From contig JAXHVO010000129.1 in NCBI GenBank assembly GCA_034189135.1, forward strand, positions 47,345-111,344: a stretch of 64,000 nucleotides of DNA. Reading direction: 5' to 3'. The notes under the pieces are model-generated. The model was not told the origin of the DNA and did no database searches. It was given only the letters and a program-made list of their open reading frames with translations. A program made the translations under genes and the position numbers. This stretch comes from Thermodesulfobacteriota bacterium. Lineage in GTDB: Bacteria; Desulfobacterota; Desulfobacteria; Desulfobacterales; JAUWMJ01. Shown here piece after piece: positions 40,778-52,665 of this stretch; position 1 is the stretch's first letter, and every line of letters begins with the position of its first letter.

Positions 40778-41953
40778 TTATTTCTGTACTAGTTTTGTCT
40801 GGTACTTACTGGCCAACAATGTGGTTACCGATGTACAGGTGGCCATATTTTCAATAATGTTCTTAAAAGTTGATGAAAGACGGTCATGTTCTTGCTGTAG
40901 TTTTTTTAGATCAATCGGATTTAACTTTAAATCCTTTGATGCAAAAACAAATGCATTGTGGGGTTCATGTCCCAGGTTAAAGAACGGGATATTGCCGAAG
41001 TAATCACCTTTGCCTATGGTTGAAAGCGGGACAAATCCCGTATCGTTTTTACGTGCAATCACCACATTGCCCTTGGTGATGGTAAAGGCTCTCTCTTCAT
41101 TTTCCCCCTGCTTAATAACCGTTTTTTTATTTTTAACATATTCATTAAAGTAATATTTTTGCATATACAGGTCAATTGTATTGCTGGAAACCTGCTTAAG
41201 CCTTTTGTCAAGGCTTTTTACCACCCCTCTGAGTTCAGGCGACATTTTGGCAAACTCTTCGGCAAGACGCTGAGAATCAAGCATGCCAAGTTGAACATGC
41301 CCCCTTGCTACAACTGTGGCACTTCTTACATTACCTTCAGAAAGAAATGATGCAATACTTCCCACAAATGAACCATTGCTTATACTGATCAATTTAAGTT
41401 TTCCTTTGGGTGTTTCCTTGATGATATCAACGATGCCTTCCAGAATGACCCACATCCAGTTTCCGTAATTTCCCTCAAAAACAATTTCGTCACTGTCGAA
41501 AAACTCTTCTTCGTCTATGACATACATGTAATCCACTATAGGACCCTTGACCAACGGCAACTGTGTCTTTTTCCCTTTTGCCGTCTCGGATTTATCTTTA
41601 AAAGTTACCGGTCCTAATTTTTCTATCTTGCCGTCATCCACCATCCTGGTGCCATCCAAGATGATTTCCATACGATTTTTATTTATTACATTTTTTTTAT
41701 CCACATCTTCCATGCAGAATTCAAACTCACCCTCTATCCATCCAAATAGAGAATAAAGTGCATCCAAACCTGACAAAGGGCCATTGGAAGCATCCACTGG
41801 GTTACCGTTGTTCACATATATTAAACCGGGCTCCTCGGCGTATTTGCTGGTGATGTGCAATATCCCTTCGCTGTTGTTGGTACCAAGTATCTGCAAAAGC
41901 TCTCCCAGATTTAGAAAGTCAAGTTTTCCTGAAAAGGCGCTATTTTTGTTCAT
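40778..41953 (-). CDS. DUF4388 protein with two cyclic-nucleotide-binding-like domains
   Basis: 391 residues. Residues about 5-80 are a DUF4388 domain (F-S-G-K-L-D-F-L-N-L-G-E-L-L-Q-I-L), common in deltaproteobacterial signalling proteins. Two Crp-like beta-roll segments follow: about 150-260 (I-L-E-G-I-V-D-I-I-K ... F-V-G-S-I-A-S-F-L-S) and about 275-370 (V-I-K-Q-G-E-N-E-E-R-A-F-T-I-T-K-G and G-K-G-D-Y-F-G-N-I-P-F-F). There is no HTH, so it is not a transcription factor. Adjacent to MglA (10-bp gap) it may be a cyclic-nucleotide-sensing partner of the GTPase; whether it binds cAMP or cGMP is unknown. Confidence 0.82.
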   Translation of the reverse strand: MNKNSAFSGKLDFLNLGELLQILGTNNSEGILHITSKYAEEPGLIYVNNGNPVDASNGPLSGLDALYSLFGWIEGEFEFCMEDVDKKNVINKNRMEIILDGTRMVDDGKIEKLGPVTFKDKSETAKGKKTQLPLVKGPIVDYMYVIDEEEFFDSDEIVFEGNYGNWMWVILEGIVDIIKETPKGKLKLISISNGSFVGSIASFLSEGNVRSATVVARGHVQLGMLDSQRLAEEFAKMSPELRGVVKSLDKRLKQVSSNTIDLYMQKYYFNEYVKNKKTVIKQGENEERAFTITKGNVVIARKNDTGFVPLSTIGKGDYFGNIPFFNLGHEPHNAFVFASKDLKLNPIDLKKLQQEHDRLSSTFKNIIENMATCTSVTTLLASKYQTKLVQK

Positions 41954-41963
41954 GGTCTGCTTT

Positions 41964-42578
41964 TTACTGTTCCCAGTTCAGTTCTTTTCTTAGGGATTGT
42001 AAAGTTAATTTTAAGCATGCCTGCAAAGTTTTTCCCACGCCTTCTCCGGTAACCGCACTCGATTTAAATGAAGGGACCTTGAGCTGCCGGTTTAAGTCTT
42101 TTTCCATTTGTTCAAGGGGCAACAGTGGAATCCCTTCCTTACCCAGATCCCGCTTATTGTATTGCATGACCAGAGGGACTTTTAAAATGTTAAGGCCATA
42201 CTCTTTTAAGTTCTGGTGCAGATCCTTGAGGGAAAGCATGTTTTTTTGACGTCTGACTTCGAGAGAATCAGCCACAAAAACGATACCGTCAACTCCCCTT
42301 AAAACAAGTTTTCGGGTGGACGAATATTGCACCTGTCCCGGAACGGTATATAAATGAACCCGCACATCGCAGCCTTTCATTTTTCCCAGTTCCATTGGGA
42401 GAAAATCAAAAAAGAGGGTTCGATCACCGTCGGTATTAATGGATACCATATCGGTGGTTACCTGTTTTTTATAGGATTTGTGAATATACTCAAGATTTGT
42501 AGTTTTCCCACACCTGCCAGGTCCGTAATATACTATTTTACACTCTATTTCCCGTTTTTTCAAATTAACGATAGCCAT
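41964..42578 (-). CDS. mglA: MglA-like Ras-type GTPase
   Basis: 204 residues from ATG 42578, chosen because GGAG lies 9 nt upstream and the family begins this way; the open frame extends 15 bp further. P-loop G19-P-G-R-C-G-K-T26, switch regions V-S-I-N-T-D-G-D-R-T-L-F-F-D-F-L-P, T-V-P-G-Q-V-Q-Y-S, and N-K-R-D for guanine binding. MglA GTPases set cell polarity and motility; here no MglB is next to it. The neighbours (DUF4388/cNMP and TPR proteins, 10 and 46 bp apart) suggest a dedicated signalling operon. Confidence 0.88.
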   Translation of the reverse strand: MAIVNLKKREIECKIVYYGPGRCGKTTNLEYIHKSYKKQVTTDMVSINTDGDRTLFFDFLPMELGKMKGCDVRVHLYTVPGQVQYSSTRKLVLRGVDGIVFVADSLEVRRQKNMLSLKDLHQNLKEYGLNILKVPLVMQYNKRDLGKEGIPLLPLEQMEKDLNRQLKVPSFKSSAVTGEGVGKTLQACLKLTLQSLRKELNWEQ

Positions 42579-42639
42579 GCAATCAAGCTCCAAATGTGAA
42601 TATTCAACTCTAAATAGTAAAAAGTATCACCGTTTTTGT

Positions 42640-43542
42640 TTACCCATCGACGACCTTGATGTCCAAACTGCAATCCCCCTTTTTGGGTCCTGATTTTATA
42701 TATGTCATATTGGAAACAATCCCAGAACCGTTAAATATGGCTATGGGAGAAAAAAATTGAATGTCATCTATCCTAAATCCCACCTTCAAGTTTTTAATAC
42801 GCCCCTGATCCCCGGTCGGTACCATGACATTGATCACGTTTCCCTGCTGAAAAGTCACATCAAGTTCAATGGCTCTGCCTTTTTGAGGTCCTTTATTCGA
42901 CATGATTACGATAGAGCTGATATCAGGAACCTCTTCTTCATTTTCCTCCAAATCAAGAGGCTCGGTTTTTGTCGTTTTTTTAACTTCATTAAGGGTTTTC
43001 TTTATCCCTTTTTTCTCAAGGCTGCTTTTAAGAAAAAGTCGAACTTGTTCCAATTGATCGTTTCTAAACAGACGACTGGTTATCCATTGGTTATATTGCT
43101 CTATGGCGTCATCCGGAGCAGATAACGCCATATAACACCTGACAATATTCTTGGCCGCATTCACCCGTAAGGATTCCACCCTTATCAAATTTTCAAGTTC
43201 TTTTAAAGCCCTTTTATATTGGCCGAATTTCGCCAGATTAAGCGCACCTTCAAGTGCGGCTTCATCCTTTCCCATTTTTCGGGAAAAGAACTTTTTGTTT
43301 TTAATAATCTCCTGCGTCTTTTTTGTCATCTTTGGTGACGCAGGTGTATTTTTTTTTCTAAAGTCAGATTCAAGTGCTCCCAATTTTTGCGAAATGACGT
43401 GAATAAGGTTTTGCCGGTTTTTAATGGTATTACTTTTCAGAATTAATTCGGAGGCGATATTATATTTTTCCATCGCTTCCTGCAACAATCCCTGATCGCG
43501 ATATACCTCCGCCTGCTGCAATAATGATTTGATGGTATTCAT
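42640..43542 (-). CDS. TPR-containing protein of the MglA operon
   Basis: 300 residues. N-terminal helices resemble tetratricopeptide repeats (about 5-35 L-L-Q-Q-A-E-V-Y-R-D-Q-G-L-L-Q-E-A, and 95-165 with A-L-N-L-A-K-F-G-Q-Y-K-R-A-L-K-E-L). An acidic linker (L-E-E-N-E-E-E-V) near 200 leads to a beta-rich C-terminal ~90 residues that may be PilZ-like, though the c-di-GMP binding residues are not obvious. First gene of the TPR-MglA-DUF4388 operon. Likely a scaffold or adaptor; no specific function can be given. Confidence 0.75.
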   Translation of the reverse strand: MNTIKSLLQQAEVYRDQGLLQEAMEKYNIASELILKSNTIKNRQNLIHVISQKLGALESDFRKKNTPASPKMTKKTQEIIKNKKFFSRKMGKDEAALEGALNLAKFGQYKRALKELENLIRVESLRVNAAKNIVRCYMALSAPDDAIEQYNQWITSRLFRNDQLEQVRLFLKSSLEKKGIKKTLNEVKKTTKTEPLDLEENEEEVPDISSIVIMSNKGPQKGRAIELDVTFQQGNVINVMVPTGDQGRIKNLKVGFRIDDIQFFSPIAIFNGSGIVSNMTYIKSGPKKGDCSLDIKVVDG

Positions 43543-45062
<1,520 letters not shown>

Positions 45063-46856
45063 GCTGTTTTGTAGCTTATGCCGGGTACAGCACTCAATTC
45101 TTCGATGCTTGCTGACCTTATTTTTGTAATACTTTTAAAATGCCTGAGCAGTATTTGTTTTCTCTTTTTTCCAATCCCCGGAATGGTATCAAGCACAGAC
45201 CGCATGGATGTTTTTCCTCTGCGCTTTCGATGAAAAGAAATAGCAAACCGGTGCGCTTCATCCCTCACTCTTTGCAGGAAAAGCAACAGATCCCCTTGTT
45301 TGGCAAAATTGACCGGGTTTACTCTGCCGGGCTTATATATTTTATCCTGTACCTCTCCTCTTTTCTCATCTTTTTTAGCGATGCCGATAATATCAAATCT
45401 ACCCTCTAGGTTGAGATCTTTAACCACTGAAACGGCAATATTCAGTTGACCTTTTCCCCCATCCACCACCAAAAGGTCTGGAAAAGGCTTTGATTTTTCT
45501 CCCTTGCCGTAACGTCTTCTCAACACTTCATTCATGTAAGCATAATCGTTATGTTTGGAAACCGTATTGATTGCATAACGTCGATAGGCCGACTTTTTCG
45601 ATTTTCCATTTTCAAAAACAACCATGCCCGCCACCGGCTCCTTTCCTGATATGTTGGAGTTGTCAAAACATTCAATTCGCTTTGGCAGTCGGTTTATTTT
45701 TATTTTTTTCTGAAGTCTGGCCAGAATTTTTCTATCGGCAGATAAGGAAGCCATCTCTTCTTTCAGACCGATATCTGCATTCCTGTCCGCCATCGCCATA
45801 AGCTTTGCCTTTTCACCTCTTCTTGGCCAGAGAATACTTACTTTTTTCCCTTTGATGCTCTTTAACCATTCCTCGATTAAGGCAGAATCTTCAACCAGCA
45901 TCGGGGTAAGTATTTCTTGGGGAATAAAAGGCTCTTTCTCATAGTACTGCCTGATAAATATTCCGATTGTTTCAGCATGGCTTGACAGGGTTTCGCAGAA
46001 AACAAAATTTCGAGTTCCCACCAGAACCCCCCCGCGGACAATCAAAACAGTGATGAGAGTCAATTCATGGGACCCGGCAATCCCTATCACATCCCGGTCA
46101 ATAAAATCAGTTGAAACAACCACCTGTTTTTCAACCGTCTTTTCTAAGGCAAACATTTTATCCCTTAACATGGTAGCAGTTTCATAATCCTGATTGTCTG
46201 CTGCGGATATCATCTCTTTTTTTACTTTCTGTATGAGATCGCATGTACTTCCTTTTAAAAACAGAATAACTTCCCTGACAATTTCCCCGTAAACATCTCT
46301 ATCAATATCATTGCAGCAGGGGGCAAGACATCTTTGCATTTGGCTGTTGAGACATGGTCGGGTTCTTGTTTTAAAATCGCTGGTGTGGCACTTGCGAAGT
46401 TTGAAGGTTTTATTGATCATCTTCAGGGTTTGTTGAACTGCTGCAGAAGAAACAAACGGTCCAAAATACATGGATCCGTCTTTCTTTATTTTACGGACAA
46501 TAGTGAGGTTTGGATAGGGATGAGTGGTATCCAATCGTATGGAAGGATAACGCTTATCATCTTTTAAAAAAACATTGTAGCGTGGTTTGTATCGCTTGAT
46601 TAAATTCGACTCGAGAATCAACGCTTCTTTTTCGCTGATTGTCACTATGGTATCAAAACGTTCAATTTTTTTTACCAGCACACTTGTTTTTATATCCGGC
46701 TGAACGGGTTTAATAAAATATGAGGCCAGTCTTTTTTTAAGATTTCGCGCTTTGCCGATGTAAATGATGGTACCTGCCGTATCTTTCATGAGATAGACAC
46801 CCGGACCTGATGAAACCCTTGATAATTGGTCCTTGATACCGGATGTTTTTCGATTT

Positions 46857-48866
46857 TTATTTGGTGTTAAATTCACTGTCAAATACAATCATTTCTTTCA
46901 GGTGTCTGATCTGATCTCTTATTTGGGCGGCTTCTTCAAATTTAAGGGCTTTGGCTGCTTTTTTCATCTCTTTATCCAAAGATTTGATGATATCATCTAA
47001 ATTATCCAAAGATTCAAATCCGACCACATCTTCAGACACCATGCTTATTTCCGGGGTGCTAAAATCATCCTCAAAAGAAAACACCTCGGCTATATCTTTT
47101 TTAATACTTTCAGGGGTAATCTTATGCCTCCGGTTAAAATTAGCCTGGATTTCCCTGCGGTGGTTCATCTCATCAATGGCTTCTTTCATGGATTTTGTCA
47201 TGTGTTCAGCATACATGATTACTTTGCCGTTAATATTTCTGGAAGCGCGCCCGCATGTCTGAATCAAAGATCTTGTTGAACGCAAAAAACCTTCTTTATC
47301 CGCATCCAATATGGCCACCAGTGAGACTTCCGGTATATCCAGTCCTTCCCGAAGAAGATTGATGCCAATCAACACATCAAATTGGCCTGTTCTAAGATCT
47401 TTAATGATATCCATTCTTTGTAAAGTTTTTATATCGGCGTGAAGATAGCGTACCTTTACTCCCAAATCAAAATAATACTCCGTAAGATCTTCCGCCATCC
47501 TCTTGGTCAGGGTGGTGACCAGAACTCTTTGGCCATTTTTTTTACGCAGTAAAATTTCTTCGTAAAGATCATCCACCTGATTTATTGCACTCCTGACATC
47601 AATCTCCGGATCAATCAAACCGGTGGGTCTCACTATCTGTTTAACCACAGCGTTTTTTCCCTTTTTAAGTTCGTAATCCGCAGGAGTGGCCGATACATAG
47701 ACAGTTTGTTTAATTCTGGATTTGCATTCTTCAAATTTAAGGGGACGGTTATCCAGGGCAGAAGGCAACCTGAACCCATATTCCACCAAGGTTTTTTTGC
47801 GGGATCTATCTCCTTTGTACATGCCACGCAGTTGAGGCATGGCAATATGACTCTCGTCAAAAAAAACCAGAAAATCATCGGGAAAATAGTCTAGCAGCGT
47901 TGGCGGGGGTTCTCCTGCCGCCCTTTGAGTTAAATGCCTGGAATAGTTTTCTATTCCGTTGCAATATCCAAGTTCTGATATCATTTCAAGGTCGAAATCG
48001 GTTCGCTCTTCGATCCGCTGGGCTTCAATCAACTTGTTTTCTTTTCTGAAATAGTCGATCCGTGACTTTAACTCTTCTACAATCGTTTCAGTCGCCTGTT
48101 TTAACCTGGATTTATGAGCAACATAATGACTGGCGGGAAATATAGTCACATCCTGAAGCTTTTTAATAACCGTGCCTCTAAGAGAATCGATTTGGGCAAT
48201 GCCTTCTATCTGGTCGCCAAAAAAATCGATGCGAATGGCCATTTTTTCTTCATATGCCGGGAATATCTCGACACGGTCGCCCCTCACTCTAAAAACGCCT
48301 CTGTGAAAATCAAAATCATTTCTTTCATAATGCATGGAAACCAGGCCTGACAACATCCTGTCTCGATTGACCTCCTCATTATTTTCAATGTTGATACGCA
48401 TGGAAAGATAGTCTTCCGGGGCACCTATTCCGAATATGCATGAAACGCTGGCAACGACAATCACATCCTTTCGTGAAAGCACGGACCGCGTTGCGCTGTG
48501 ACGCAATTTATCGATCATTTCGTTTATGGATGAATCTTTCTGAATATACGTATCACTGGAAGGAATGTAGGCTTCGGGCTGGTAGTAATCGTAGTAACTG
48601 ACAAAATACTCAACCGCATTTTCCGGAAAGAGAATTTTGAATTCGTTATATAGCTGGGCGGCTAAAGTTTTGTTCGGGGCAATCACCAGAGTCGGTTTCT
48701 CCACCCTATCAATTACATTGGCCATGGTGAATGTCTTGCCGGAACCGGTGACGCCAAGCAAAACATTATGTGGCTTTCCGCATAAAATATTTTTACTTAA
48801 TTCTTTTATGGCGTTGGGCTGATCACCCTTGGGGGTGAAATCGGAAACTAATTTAAATAAAGACAT
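46857..48866 (-). CDS. uvrB: Excinuclease ABC subunit B
   Basis: 669 residues. Walker [11 protein letters not shown] near 40-48, the beta-hairpin region [12 protein letters not shown] (about 93-104), D-E-S-H motif, the helicase motifs [12 protein letters not shown] and Q-T-C-G-R-A-S-R-N, and a C-terminal UVR domain ([11 protein letters not shown]) that binds UvrC. It is the damage-verifying helicase of nucleotide excision repair. uvrB-uvrC are translationally coupled. No LexA box was recognised upstream. Confidence 0.96.
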   Translation of the reverse strand: MSLFKLVSDFTPKGDQPNAIKELSKNILCGKPHNVLLGVTGSGKTFTMANVIDRVEKPTLVIAPNKTLAAQLYNEFKILFPENAVEYFVSYYDYYQPEAYIPSSDTYIQKDSSINEMIDKLRHSATRSVLSRKDVIVVASVSCIFGIGAPEDYLSMRINIENNEEVNRDRMLSGLVSMHYERNDFDFHRGVFRVRGDRVEIFPAYEEKMAIRIDFFGDQIEGIAQIDSLRGTVIKKLQDVTIFPASHYVAHKSRLKQATETIVEELKSRIDYFRKENKLIEAQRIEERTDFDLEMISELGYCNGIENYSRHLTQRAAGEPPPTLLDYFPDDFLVFFDESHIAMPQLRGMYKGDRSRKKTLVEYGFRLPSALDNRPLKFEECKSRIKQTVYVSATPADYELKKGKNAVVKQIVRPTGLIDPEIDVRSAINQVDDLYEEILLRKKNGQRVLVTTLTKRMAEDLTEYYFDLGVKVRYLHADIKTLQRMDIIKDLRTGQFDVLIGINLLREGLDIPEVSLVAILDADKEGFLRSTRSLIQTCGRASRNINGKVIMYAEHMTKSMKEAIDEMNHRREIQANFNRRHKITPESIKKDIAEVFSFEDDFSTPEISMVSEDVVGFESLDNLDDIIKSLDKEMKKAAKALKFEEAAQIRDQIRHLKEMIVFDSEFNTK

Positions 48867-48940
48867 GATGTGTTTGGCACGAAAAAATCGGTCATTTATT
48901 GCTGGTCACAACCGGCTGGTTGTTTTTTATTTTGAAAAGT

Positions 48941-49035
48941 GATGTTACGGGTTACGGGTTGCGCGTTTCGCGTTACGGGTTATCAAATAAAGGACTATTT
49001 TCGATTAACAACTCGCAACACGTAACTCGCAACAT
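48941..49035. repeat. GTTACGGGTTGCG / CGCAACACGTAAC repeat (family E, copy 2)
   Basis: Alternating GTTACGGGTT units (48944-48980) face CAACTCGCAACACGTAACTC (49010-49030) in inverted order. The same units form the hairpin at 21386-21437. It fills the 239-bp gap between uvrB and cysS with no gene inside. Nearer to cysS a weak CCGGG/CCCGG stem (49076-49094) may be the cysS terminator on the minus strand. Confidence 0.6.
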
Positions 49036-49105
49036 GCGGTGTTCAAGATGAAATCCATTTCAGGGTTAATCAAGGCCGGGCATTCAGAACCCGGATACAT
49101 CCATT

Positions 49106-50545
49106 TCACTTTACCTTCCAGACAGTTCCCTCCGGTCCATCTTCAAGTTTGATATTCATTTCCTCAAGCTGTTTTCTGATAAAATCCGCCTTTTCCCAGT
49201 CTTTGGCCTTTCTGGCAGCAAAACGCTCCTGAACCATTTTATCTACTTGGGCGGCATCAAACGATGTATTGCCAAGCCGGAAAGATTTTTTGTTATCAAA
49301 GTACGTTTGGGGCGATTCTGTTAATATCCCGAGAATTCTGCCTATCTTAAGGATATCTGCCCGGCCGGATTTGACGGTTTTTTCAACTTCACCAGAGAGA
49401 TTGTCCGATTTTTCATCCAGCAACCGGTTGATCATACGTACAGCGCCAAAAAGAACACCCGTACCACGGGCAGTGTTAAAATCATCATTCATTGCATGGG
49501 AAAAATCCTTCCATACGGCTTGGTTGCCTTCAAATTTTTCACTTAATGGTGGTCCGATTCTCTTTTCCATGCGTTGGAGAACTTTGTAAATCTTATCGAG
49601 CCCGGTGCTTGATTCATCCATCGCTTTATCGGTAAAATCGATCGGACTGCGATAATGATTGGAAAGCAGGAACAGGCGAATGGCTTCCGGATGATAAGAT
49701 TTCAATACATCCTTTATCATCAGAAAATTCCCCAGAGATTTGGACATCTTTTCCTGGTCGATGTTTATAAACCCATTATGCACCCAGTATTTAACAAATT
49801 GTTTTCCAAAGGCTGCTTCGGACTGGGCAATTTCGTTTTCATGATGAGGAAAAGTCAGATCTCTTCCGCCTCCATGAATATCAATTGTTTCTCCAAGCAA
49901 GGCATAGATCATCGCGGAGCATTCGATATGCCAGCCGGGTCTCCCTTTTCCCCAAGGACTTTCCCATGAGGGCTCTCCAGGTTTTGCAGACTTCCATAAA
50001 GCAAAATCAAAAGGATTTCGCTTCCTTTTGTCTACATCAACCCTGGCGCCTGCCTCCATCTCTTCAAGTTTTCGACTGGAAAGCTTCCCGTAGTCCGGAA
50101 AAAGCTCTACGGCAAAATAAACATCGCTATCTATCTGGTAGGCCAAGCCTTTTTTTATTAGCTTTTCAACAAGTTGGATGATATCGTCGATATGCTCTGT
50201 GGCTCTGGGTTCAAGGGTCGCCCTTTCAACCTTTAACCCATCCATATCCGTATAAAATTCGTTTATATATTTTTCCGCAACTTCTGTTGAATCTATGCCA
50301 AGCTCTTTTGCTTTATTTATTATTTTATCATCCACATCGGTAAAATTTCTCACATAAGTGACTTCATATCCCTGTGACCTGAGATAACGTGCCATCACAT
50401 CGAAAACCACCACGGATCTTGCATGACCGATATGGCAAGAATCATAAACAGTCGGGCCGCAGACGTACATTCGCACCCTTCCCTTTTCTATGGGTTGGAA
50501 AGTTTCTTTTTTTCTACCTAAAGTATTATAAATCTGTATAGTCAT
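49106..50545 (-). CDS. cysS: Cysteinyl-tRNA synthetase
   Basis: 479 residues. Class I synthetase with C29-G-P-T-V-Y-D, the HIGH box H38-I-G-H41, R-K-R-N-P-F-D-F-A-L-W-K, W-H-I-E-C-S-A zinc/substrate region, and K-M-S-K-S-L-G-N-F. It charges tRNA-Cys. Upstream on the same strand is ispF; cysS next to ispF/ispD is a widespread bacterial arrangement. Length and motifs are normal. Confidence 0.96.
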   Translation of the reverse strand: MTIQIYNTLGRKKETFQPIEKGRVRMYVCGPTVYDSCHIGHARSVVVFDVMARYLRSQGYEVTYVRNFTDVDDKIINKAKELGIDSTEVAEKYINEFYTDMDGLKVERATLEPRATEHIDDIIQLVEKLIKKGLAYQIDSDVYFAVELFPDYGKLSSRKLEEMEAGARVDVDKRKRNPFDFALWKSAKPGEPSWESPWGKGRPGWHIECSAMIYALLGETIDIHGGGRDLTFPHHENEIAQSEAAFGKQFVKYWVHNGFINIDQEKMSKSLGNFLMIKDVLKSYHPEAIRLFLLSNHYRSPIDFTDKAMDESSTGLDKIYKVLQRMEKRIGPPLSEKFEGNQAVWKDFSHAMNDDFNTARGTGVLFGAVRMINRLLDEKSDNLSGEVEKTVKSGRADILKIGRILGILTESPQTYFDNKKSFRLGNTSFDAAQVDKMVQERFAARKAKDWEKADFIRKQLEEMNIKLEDGPEGTVWKVK

Positions 50546-50673
50546 GTTAATATTTCCTATATGTTGAGATACACCTGCGGCGAATTCTTAAATGTTTGCA
50601 TATTTATTAAATAAAGTTTGGTTACTTTTCTGCTTTTTAAATAAACATATTTTCAAACGTGTTTTGAACCGCA

Positions 50674-50756
50674 GAATATCGAACAAGGAATATCGAATGG
50701 CGAAGTTTTCCTTCGTAATTCTGTCACGTCTATGGCGTGATTCGATATTCAACATT
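50674..50756. repeat. GAATATCGAAY palindromic repeat ending at the ispF stop (family C, copy 1)
   Basis: GAATATCGAACAAGGAATAT at 50674 is followed by the exact inverted repeat pair GAATATCGAAT (50688-50698) and ATTCGATATTC (50740-50750). The right end abuts the ispF stop codon (50757-50759 on the complementary strand). Related copies are at 56349-56423 and, partially, near 63855. No gene in the 211-bp gap. Confidence 0.7.
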
Positions 50757-51224
50757 TTATTCAATTAAAGCGACACATATCGCACCTATCCCTTCCCCCC
50801 TGCCGAACATTCCGAGGCCTTCGGTGGTGGTGGCTTTAATATTGATACAGTTTTGGTCCACATTCATAGCCAAGGCAATATTTTGTTGCATCTTTTCCCT
50901 GAAAGGGGAAATTTTCGGCTCTTGAGCAATCACAGTGGAATCTAGATTTACCAGCTTAAATCCCTTTTGGGTAATTTGCTTATATGTTTTTTCCAGCAGC
51001 TTAATGCTTGAAATCGCTTTAAATTTTTCATCCGTGGGCGGAAAATACAACCCGATATCCCCCAAGCCTGCCGCGCCAAAAAGTGCATCACAGATCGAAT
51101 GAACCAGCACATCCGCATCTGAATGCCCCAGGAGTCCTTTTTCGAAAGGAATCACCACCCCGCCCACAATAAGTTTTCTCCCGGATATTAAACGGTGTAC
51201 ATCATATCCTGTACCGATTCGCAT
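50757..51224 (-). CDS. ispF: 2-C-methyl-D-erythritol 2,4-cyclodiphosphate synthase
   Basis: 155 residues, typical length. The metal-binding D-V-H at 8-10, G-H-S-D-A-D-V-L-V-H-S (about 34-44), G-D-I-G-x-x-F-P-P-T-D and the late K-A-T-T-T-E-G-L-G segment are all present. MEP pathway enzyme that makes the cyclic diphosphate; partner of dxs at 16292. Its stop sits directly at a dispersed repeat. It is transcribed toward cysS; the 211-bp gap makes a shared transcript uncertain. Confidence 0.95.
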   Translation of the reverse strand: MRIGTGYDVHRLISGRKLIVGGVVIPFEKGLLGHSDADVLVHSICDALFGAAGLGDIGLYFPPTDEKFKAISSIKLLEKTYKQITQKGFKLVNLDSTVIAQEPKISPFREKMQQNIALAMNVDQNCINIKATTTEGLGMFGRGEGIGAICVALIE

Positions 51225-51369
51225 ATATTATCCTGTTGTTAAATAGAGTGGATGGATTCGCCCAAAATCGGTTTTATCAGTAAAATTGATATTTTTTATA
51301 ACATAAACGGTTTTGCCCGTAAAGGTTAACGATTGGAAGTTAAGAAAAAAGATACGTGCATTTGTCCTT

Positions 51370-51957
51370 TTATCCCCAGAACAGAGCAGGACTGATTTCA
51401 TACCATGACAGCCCTGTCATTATCGACTTCCGGGGACAGGGGCTCATGATGCCGTTGATAACAAACAGATCGATGGTATGGTGCAAATCAAATTTCAGGG
51501 TAAGTTGGTCATAAAACAGTTTCAAGAGTCCCGTTTCAAACTTAAACCCGGTACTATGAGTCATGATGATATCCAGAAGATGGGAAAGCTTTTTCACCTC
51601 TTCAGCGCCCCAATCCGCAAAAATCAGGTTTAATAGCGTTTCCAAACAAATAAATCCTTTTTTACTGAATACCACCGGAATTTGCCTGACCACCGGAGCA
51701 ATCATATAGGTGCTGTATGCGCCAAAATCAATGTTTCGCTCTTCCCATGCAGGACCTGCCGATGTTTTTAAAGGAATAAGAAGCCGTTGTTGATATCCCA
51801 GCAGGATAAGGTCGTTTTTTTCAGCTCTGGCAAGGTCAATCTCTTCATATGAAAGGGTGGTGCCAGCCGCATGCCGGTCAAAAAAATAATCCAGCAGACG
51901 GGCGTCGTATTCTGGAAATTGGCGATATAAAAGGGTGCGGAGCGCCTCTTGCTTCAT
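51370..51957 (-). CDS. Hypothetical protein, paralogue of the upstream neighbour
   Basis: 195 residues from ATG 51957, 4 bp after the stop of the upstream gene; an upstream Met at 52038 would overlap that gene by 77 bp. Soluble, mixed alpha/beta. Parts align by eye with the neighbour: R-L-L-I-P-L here against R-L-I-I-P-V there, and the C-terminal I-N-G-I-M-S-P ... Y-E-I-S-P-A-L-F against G-S-G-I-I-S-P ... Y-E-Y-N-P-S-V-F. The C-terminal part may be a winged helix. I do not recognise a named family. Function unknown. Confidence 0.78.
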   Translation of the reverse strand: MKQEALRTLLYRQFPEYDARLLDYFFDRHAAGTTLSYEEIDLARAEKNDLILLGYQQRLLIPLKTSAGPAWEERNIDFGAYSTYMIAPVVRQIPVVFSKKGFICLETLLNLIFADWGAEEVKKLSHLLDIIMTHSTGFKFETGLLKLFYDQLTLKFDLHHTIDLFVINGIMSPCPRKSIMTGLSWYEISPALFWG

Positions 51958-51961
51958 GATC

Positions 51962-52570
51962 TCAAAAAGCCCCCAGTTCAGCAAAAACGCTGGGGTTGTA
52001 TTCATACACCGGGGATGAGGATCGGGCAACTTCGGCAAAAGCCATCAGCTTTGGGCTGATAATACCGGAACCTTTGAGCACGGCGATCATGTGGCCTGTT
52101 TTGTTTTTCAGTCCATTACGAGAACATGCCCCTCCGATGCCGGCGCCGGAAACGGTATAATAGGTGCAAGCGCGTTTTATGGCAAGGACCAAATCCGGGA
52201 TTTTTTCCCATTGCGCTTCATCCATCACTCTGAACAAATCATAAATGGCCTTCCTGGAGTCCCAAACCCCACTCAACCGTGCGTTCTTTACCAGCATCCG
52301 TGAAATATTGGGCATTTCATAGGACTCTCCCGGTTCAGCAAGCAGAATTCTGGAATCCCATTCCCCGCATTTTGCAGATCGTACCGGAATGATTAGCCTC
52401 CATCCCCAAAGCTCCAACAGCACTTCGGTCAGATGGTCACCGGCAATTTCCCTGATGTGGTTATAATGGGTGACATCATTCTCAACAAACCGATCAAGCA
52501 CTGATGCAAACATCTCCACCAAAGCATCATCCTGCAAAAATGAGTTTAGCGCTTGTGCCAAATGAATCAT
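51962..52570 (-). CDS. Hypothetical protein with a winged-helix-like C-terminus
   Basis: 202 residues, no membrane segment. The N-terminal half is helical; the middle has L-L-E-L-W-G-W-R-L-I-I-P-V; the C-terminal ~55 residues (G-H-M-I-A-V-L-K-G-S-G-I-I-S-P-K, then S-S-P-V-Y-E-Y-N-P-S-V-F) look like a winged helix with a beta wing. It is a divergent paralogue of the next gene. It follows the C26 amidotransferase gene by 95 bp on the same strand, so the three may form an operon. No function can be assigned. Confidence 0.8.
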   Translation of the reverse strand: MIHLAQALNSFLQDDALVEMFASVLDRFVENDVTHYNHIREIAGDHLTEVLLELWGWRLIIPVRSAKCGEWDSRILLAEPGESYEMPNISRMLVKNARLSGVWDSRKAIYDLFRVMDEAQWEKIPDLVLAIKRACTYYTVSGAGIGGACSRNGLKNKTGHMIAVLKGSGIISPKLMAFAEVARSSSPVYEYNPSVFAELGAF

Positions 52571-52665
52571 GCTTAATACCCGGTTTCAATGACCCGATTC
52601 CATTTTAGGTGAAAAAATCACTTAACGGCAGTCGCTCTGTCGCCATGGATACGGCCATTATCCTG

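Noticed and set aside
50668..50760. Direct repeats GAATATCGAA considered as a CRISPR array
   Set aside because: Only two short irregular units that form inverted repeats, no spacers of constant length and no cas genes.
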